Shown here: positions 60,791 through 64,000 of the stretch, piece after piece | Layout of the letters: every line of letters begins with the position of its first letter | Position numbering within the stretch: position 1 is the stretch's first letter | From: Vagococcus fluvialis bH819 | Lineage (GTDB): Bacteria > Bacillota > Bacilli > Lactobacillales > Vagococcaceae | Length of the DNA: 64,000 bases | Assembly (NCBI RefSeq): GCF_900163795.1 | Contig: NZ_FWFD01000009.1 | Span: 1-64,000, forward strand | Reading direction: 5' to 3' | Notes under the pieces: model-generated | Told to the model about the DNA's origin: nothing | What the model saw: only the letters and a program-made list of their open reading frames with translations | The model's database searches: none | Position numbers and translations under genes: made by a program

Positions 60791-62632
60791 ATGTCCGAGT
60801 TAATTCCTCAAGAAACAATAGAAAACATAAGAAAACAAACAAATATCGTGGATGTGGTTGGTCAATATGTCCAACTTAAAAAATCAGGAAAAAATTATGT
60901 AGGTCTTTGCCCTTTTCATAATGAAAAAACACCTTCTTTTTCTGTGGCAGAAGACAAACAAATTTTTCATTGCTTTGGATGTGGAAAAGGTGGCAATGTT
61001 TTTTCTTTTATTCAAGAAATCGAAGGATTAAACTTTCCTGAGTCTGTAAAAAAAGTGGCTAATCTATCATCGATTGAAGTATCTTTCAATCTAGACAGTA
61101 TGCCGAAAACGTTATCTCCTAAAGCTTTAGAGGAACACCAATTAATCGAAATTCATGAAAAAACAGCCGATTTGTATCACCATATTCTAATGAATACTCA
61201 AATTGGAGAAAAAGCATTGACCTATCTTAAAGATAGAGGCTTAACAGAAGATGTAATTAAAACGTTTAAAATTGGATTTGCGCCAATTGATCGAACGCTT
61301 CTTTATAAGATTCTTAAGAAAGAAAATTTTTCTGAAGATGCTTTAAAGAAATCGGGATTATTATTTCAATTAGATAATAACAATTGGTTAGATCGTTTTT
61401 ATCAACGAATTATGTTTCCTATTACTAATTTTCAAGGTAAAATTATTGGGTTTTCTGGTAGAATTCTTGAAGAAGAGTCTTTCGATTCAAGTGATCAACC
61501 CAAATATTTAAATAGCCCTGAAACAGAACTATTTAATAAACGATTTGTTTTATTTAATTTTCATCAAGCTAGAGCTGAAATAAGAAAAAAAAATGAAGTA
61601 ATTCTTTTTGAAGGTTTCATGGATGTAATTTCTGCATGGATGTCTGGTGTTAAAAACGGTGTCGCAACGATGGGAACAAGTTTGACAGTGGACCAGATTA
61701 ATGCAATTGAAAAGGTAAGCGAAGATGTTTTAATCTGTTATGATGGTGATAATGCGGGAATTGAAGCCACAAGTAGAGCCATAGATCTTATTGCTTCTCA
61801 AAGCACAATGTCTATTCAAATTATTTCCATACCTAATAAGCAAGATCCAGATGATTATCGCGTAAAATATGGAAATAATGCTTTAAATGAACTAATCAAA
61901 ACAAGTCGAGATACCGTTTTTCAGTTCAAAAAAGAATACTTAAAACGTGATAAAAATATTCAAATTGAAACAGATAAACTTTTGTATATTGATGAGTTAT
62001 TAACAGAGTTAGCTAAAGTCTCGTCTATGGTCGAAGTCGATTCGGCTTTATCACAGATGTCTGCAGAATTTTTAATTTCTAAAGATACTTTGCAATCTGA
62101 ATTAAGAACAAAAAAACAAAGTTATAAAAACGACTTTTCAACGCCAAAATTTTCTGAATTTCAAAGAGAAATAGTCATTCCAAAATTTCATGAAGTAAAA
62201 AAAATTAATCAAGTTGAAAAAGCTGAAATGACACTTATTTATCGTGTTTTAACTGAACGCAGCAGTTACCAGTACCTATTAGCAAGAGAAGATGTTATTT
62301 TTATTCATGATGTTTATCAAGAGTTGTACCTTCATTTAAATAATTATATTTCTATGAATGGTGAAATTTTAGTCGCTGATTTTCTTAATTATTTAAAAGA
62401 AGATCAATTGAAAAATGTCTTAATTAATGTGACAATGCAAAATTTAAGCAATGAAAGTACAAAACAAGAATTAGAAGATTGTTTGTTAGTACTTAGACGA
62501 GCAATTTTAGAGCAGCAGATAGAGCAGTTAAAGTTTGAACAGAAAGAGGCGAGTAAGCTTGGTAATAGAGAGTTAGAAGGCGACGCAACGCTCAAAATTA
62601 TTCAACTTCAACAGCAATTAAAAGCTATTTAA
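60791..62632 (+). CDS. dnaG: DNA primase
   Basis: 613 amino acids. CHC2 zinc finger CPFHNEKTPSFSVAEDKQIFHCFGCG (about residues 40-65), then the Toprim region with ILFEGFMDVISAWMSG and YDGDNAGIEA, and a helical C-terminal DnaB-interacting domain. It makes RNA primers for replication. AAGGGGGA (60775-60782) sets ATG 60791, although the frame is open from 60749. First gene of the dnaG-rpoD macromolecular synthesis operon; rpsU lies elsewhere. Confidence 0.96.
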   Translation: MSELIPQETIENIRKQTNIVDVVGQYVQLKKSGKNYVGLCPFHNEKTPSFSVAEDKQIFHCFGCGKGGNVFSFIQEIEGLNFPESVKKVANLSSIEVSFNLDSMPKTLSPKALEEHQLIEIHEKTADLYHHILMNTQIGEKALTYLKDRGLTEDVIKTFKIGFAPIDRTLLYKILKKENFSEDALKKSGLLFQLDNNNWLDRFYQRIMFPITNFQGKIIGFSGRILEEESFDSSDQPKYLNSPETELFNKRFVLFNFHQARAEIRKKNEVILFEGFMDVISAWMSGVKNGVATMGTSLTVDQINAIEKVSEDVLICYDGDNAGIEATSRAIDLIASQSTMSIQIISIPNKQDPDDYRVKYGNNALNELIKTSRDTVFQFKKEYLKRDKNIQIETDKLLYIDELLTELAKVSSMVEVDSALSQMSAEFLISKDTLQSELRTKKQSYKNDFSTPKFSEFQREIVIPKFHEVKKINQVEKAEMTLIYRVLTERSSYQYLLAREDVIFIHDVYQELYLHLNNYISMNGEILVADFLNYLKEDQLKNVLINVTMQNLSNESTKQELEDCLLVLRRAILEQQIEQLKFEQKEASKLGNRELEGDATLKIIQLQQQLKAI

Positions 62633-62653
62633 TTTAAAAGGGGGATTTCTTTT

Positions 62654-63766
62654 ATGTCAGAAAATAAAAATCAAGAAGCATACAAAAAAGAACTAAATAA
62701 GTTTATAAAAGAAAATAAATTAAAGGGTTCAGTTAACTATACTGAGTTAACAAACAAATTGGCGACACCTTTTGAATTAAATTCAGATGATATGGATGAA
62801 TTGATCCAAAAAGTAGAAGACTCTGGTATTAGTGTTGTCGACGAAAATGGAGATCCTAGTGAGCATAGTCTAAAAGTAACAACAAAAAAACAAGCAAAAG
62901 AAAAGCCAGAAGAAGATCTAATTGCACCAGCTGGTGTTAAGATTAATGATCCTGTTCGTATGTATCTAAAAGAAATTGGTCGTGTTTCTCTTTTAAGTGC
63001 TGATGAAGAAGTTGCGTTAGCTTTGCGTATTAAAGAAGGAGATCCAGAAGCTAAACAAGAACTGGCAGAAGCCAATCTTCGTTTGGTTGTAAGTATTGCT
63101 AAACGTTATGTTGGACGTGGTATGCAATTTTTAGATTTAATTCAAGAAGGTAACATGGGATTAATGAAAGCCGTTGAAAAATTTGACCATGAAAAAGGAT
63201 TTAAATTTTCAACTTACGCAACATGGTGGATTAGACAAGCAATTACACGTGCGATTGCGGATCAAGCTAGAACAATTCGTATTCCAGTTCATATGGTAGA
63301 AACAATTAATAAATTAATCCGTATCCAACGTCAATTGCTTCAAGATTTAGGTCGCGAACCCACTCCAGAAGAAATTGGTGCTGAAATGGAATTAACACCA
63401 GAAAAAGTACGAGAAATTTTAAAAATTGCTCAAGAACCAGTATCACTTGAAACACCAATTGGGGAAGAAGACGATTCTCATTTAGGAGATTTTATTGAGG
63501 ATCAAGATGCAACAAGCCCTGCTGAACATGCCGCTTATGAGTTGTTGAAAGAACAATTGGAGAGTGTGTTAGATACATTAACTGACCGTGAAGAAAATGT
63601 ATTACGCTTGCGTTTTGGTTTAGATGATGGACGCACAAGAACCTTAGAAGAAGTCGGAAAAGTATTCGGTGTAACAAGAGAACGTATTCGTCAAATCGAA
63701 GCCAAAGCTTTAAGAAAATTAAGACATCCAAGTCGCTCTAAACAATTAAAAGACTTTTTAGAATAA
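62654..63766 (+). CDS. rpoD: RNA polymerase sigma factor RpoD (SigA)
   Basis: 370 amino acids. Region 1.2 [13 protein letters not shown], region 2 [27 protein letters not shown] and [17 protein letters not shown], region 3 [12 protein letters not shown], region 4 [22 protein letters not shown]. It is the primary sigma factor, reading the TTGACA/TATAAT promoters found across this window. GGGGGA precedes the ATG; a terminator follows. Confidence 0.98.
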   Translation: MSENKNQEAYKKELNKFIKENKLKGSVNYTELTNKLATPFELNSDDMDELIQKVEDSGISVVDENGDPSEHSLKVTTKKQAKEKPEEDLIAPAGVKINDPVRMYLKEIGRVSLLSADEEVALALRIKEGDPEAKQELAEANLRLVVSIAKRYVGRGMQFLDLIQEGNMGLMKAVEKFDHEKGFKFSTYATWWIRQAITRAIADQARTIRIPVHMVETINKLIRIQRQLLQDLGREPTPEEIGAEMELTPEKVREILKIAQEPVSLETPIGEEDDSHLGDFIEDQDATSPAEHAAYELLKEQLESVLDTLTDREENVLRLRFGLDDGRTRTLEEVGKVFGVTRERIRQIEAKALRKLRHPSRSKQLKDFLE

Positions 63767-63775
63767 GATTAAGAA

Positions 63776-63808
63776 AGGGTTATCAATTCATGATAACTCT
63801 TTTTTTTA
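63776..63808 (+). terminator. Terminator after rpoD
   Basis: AGGGTTATCA pairs with TGATAACTCT (one wobble) around ATTCA, followed by seven T. Confidence 0.85.
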
Positions 63809-63840
63809 TTGATCTAAGTTATTTAAAAAGTTTTTTTTAG

Positions 63841-63849
63841 TGTTATAAT
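63841..63849 (+). promoter_or_regulatory. Extended -10 promoter of trmK
   Basis: TGTTATAAT (TGn plus TATAAT at 63844-63849), about 35 bp before the trmK start; no clear -35. Confidence 0.6.
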
Positions 63850-63883
63850 AATGCTATGAGTAGAAGAACGGGAAGGTAGATAT

Positions 63884-64000
63884 ATGGATCATAAACAATT
63901 ATCAAAAAGATTAGAACGGGTAGGAGAATTCGTACCAAAGAATGCGATATTAGCAGATATTGGGTCGGATCATGCTTATCTACCTGCAAATTTAATTTTA
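63884..64000 (+). CDS. trmK: tRNA (adenine(22)-N1)-methyltransferase TrmK (partial)
   Basis: The first 39 codons only; the gene continues past the window. [20 protein letters not shown] then [12 protein letters not shown] shows the S-adenosylmethionine-binding motif I of TrmK. In Firmicutes trmK follows rpoD. GGAAGG (63871-63876) precedes the ATG. Confidence 0.9.
   Translation, partial: MDHKQLSKRLERVGEFVPKNAILADIGSDHAYLPANLIL

Overview
The window is chromosomal DNA from a low-GC, motile lactic acid bacterium of the order Lactobacillales. Gene order (topA-trmFO-xerC-hslVU-codY; rpsU-yqeY-phoH-pgpH-ybeY-dgkA-era-recO-glyQS; dnaG-rpoD-trmK; cca-ABC-F-thyA-dfrA) is of the Enterococcus/Vagococcus type. 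The flagellar genes at the left edge make a motile member such as Vagococcus, or a motile Enterococcus, the best guess; this is inference from synteny, not a database match. No tRNA, rRNA, insertion sequence, prophage or CRISPR array was recognised.

Layout. 1-3.7 kb: end of a flagellar cluster (flagellin 3' end, flaG, fliD, a FliT-position protein, fliS) closed by a membrane-anchored C39-type peptidase. 3.7-6.9 kb: a GlsB-like stress membrane protein, a 3-dehydroquinate synthase homologue that has lost its metal-binding motifs, and the YpiA/YpiB pair that follows aromatic amino acid genes in Bacillus. 6.9-17.3 kb: the main metabolic island, with a D-2-hydroxyacid dehydrogenase and LysR regulator on the minus strand, divergent from a seven-gene operon for a 2-oxo acid dehydrogenase complex (E3, E1 alpha, E1 beta, E2 with two nearly identical lipoyl domains), a PTS-IIC-like membrane protein, phosphotransbutyrylase and butyrate kinase. 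17.3-30.8 kb: YitT, MazG-like, cca, thioesterase, ABC-F, thyA, dfrA, a permuted NlpC/P60-like protein, TrhA, DegV, YpmR/YpmS, msrA, YozE and a CtpA-type protease.

30.8-42.9 kb: signal peptidase, rbgA, rnhB, dprA, topA, trmFO, a GNAT protein, xerC, hslVU, codY and an aldose-epimerase-like protein. 43-54.3 kb: PPDK regulatory protein divergent from a Zur-like repressor, then ribosome, RNA and translation genes ending in T-box-controlled glyQS. 54.4-64 kb: an FtsX-like ABC transporter operon ending in a kinase-less PASTA membrane protein, a P-type ATPase with Lys in place of the usual PEGL Glu, then dnaG-rpoD and the start of trmK.

How the genes may work together. The 2-oxo acid operon reads as an energy-yielding route: 2-oxo acid to acyl-CoA (E1/E2/E3), acyl-CoA to acyl-phosphate (Ptb), acyl-phosphate to acid plus ATP (Buk). 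The membrane protein is a plausible substrate porter, and the neighbouring hydroxyacid dehydrogenase may interconvert 2-hydroxy and 2-oxo acids. The items most worth follow-up are this operon with its operator-like dyads, the AroB-like pseudoenzyme, the ABC-PASTA operon, the folded promoter-terminator region before trmFO, a 121-bp repeat unit before the ABC-F gene, and a hairpin that hides the dprA ribosome binding site.
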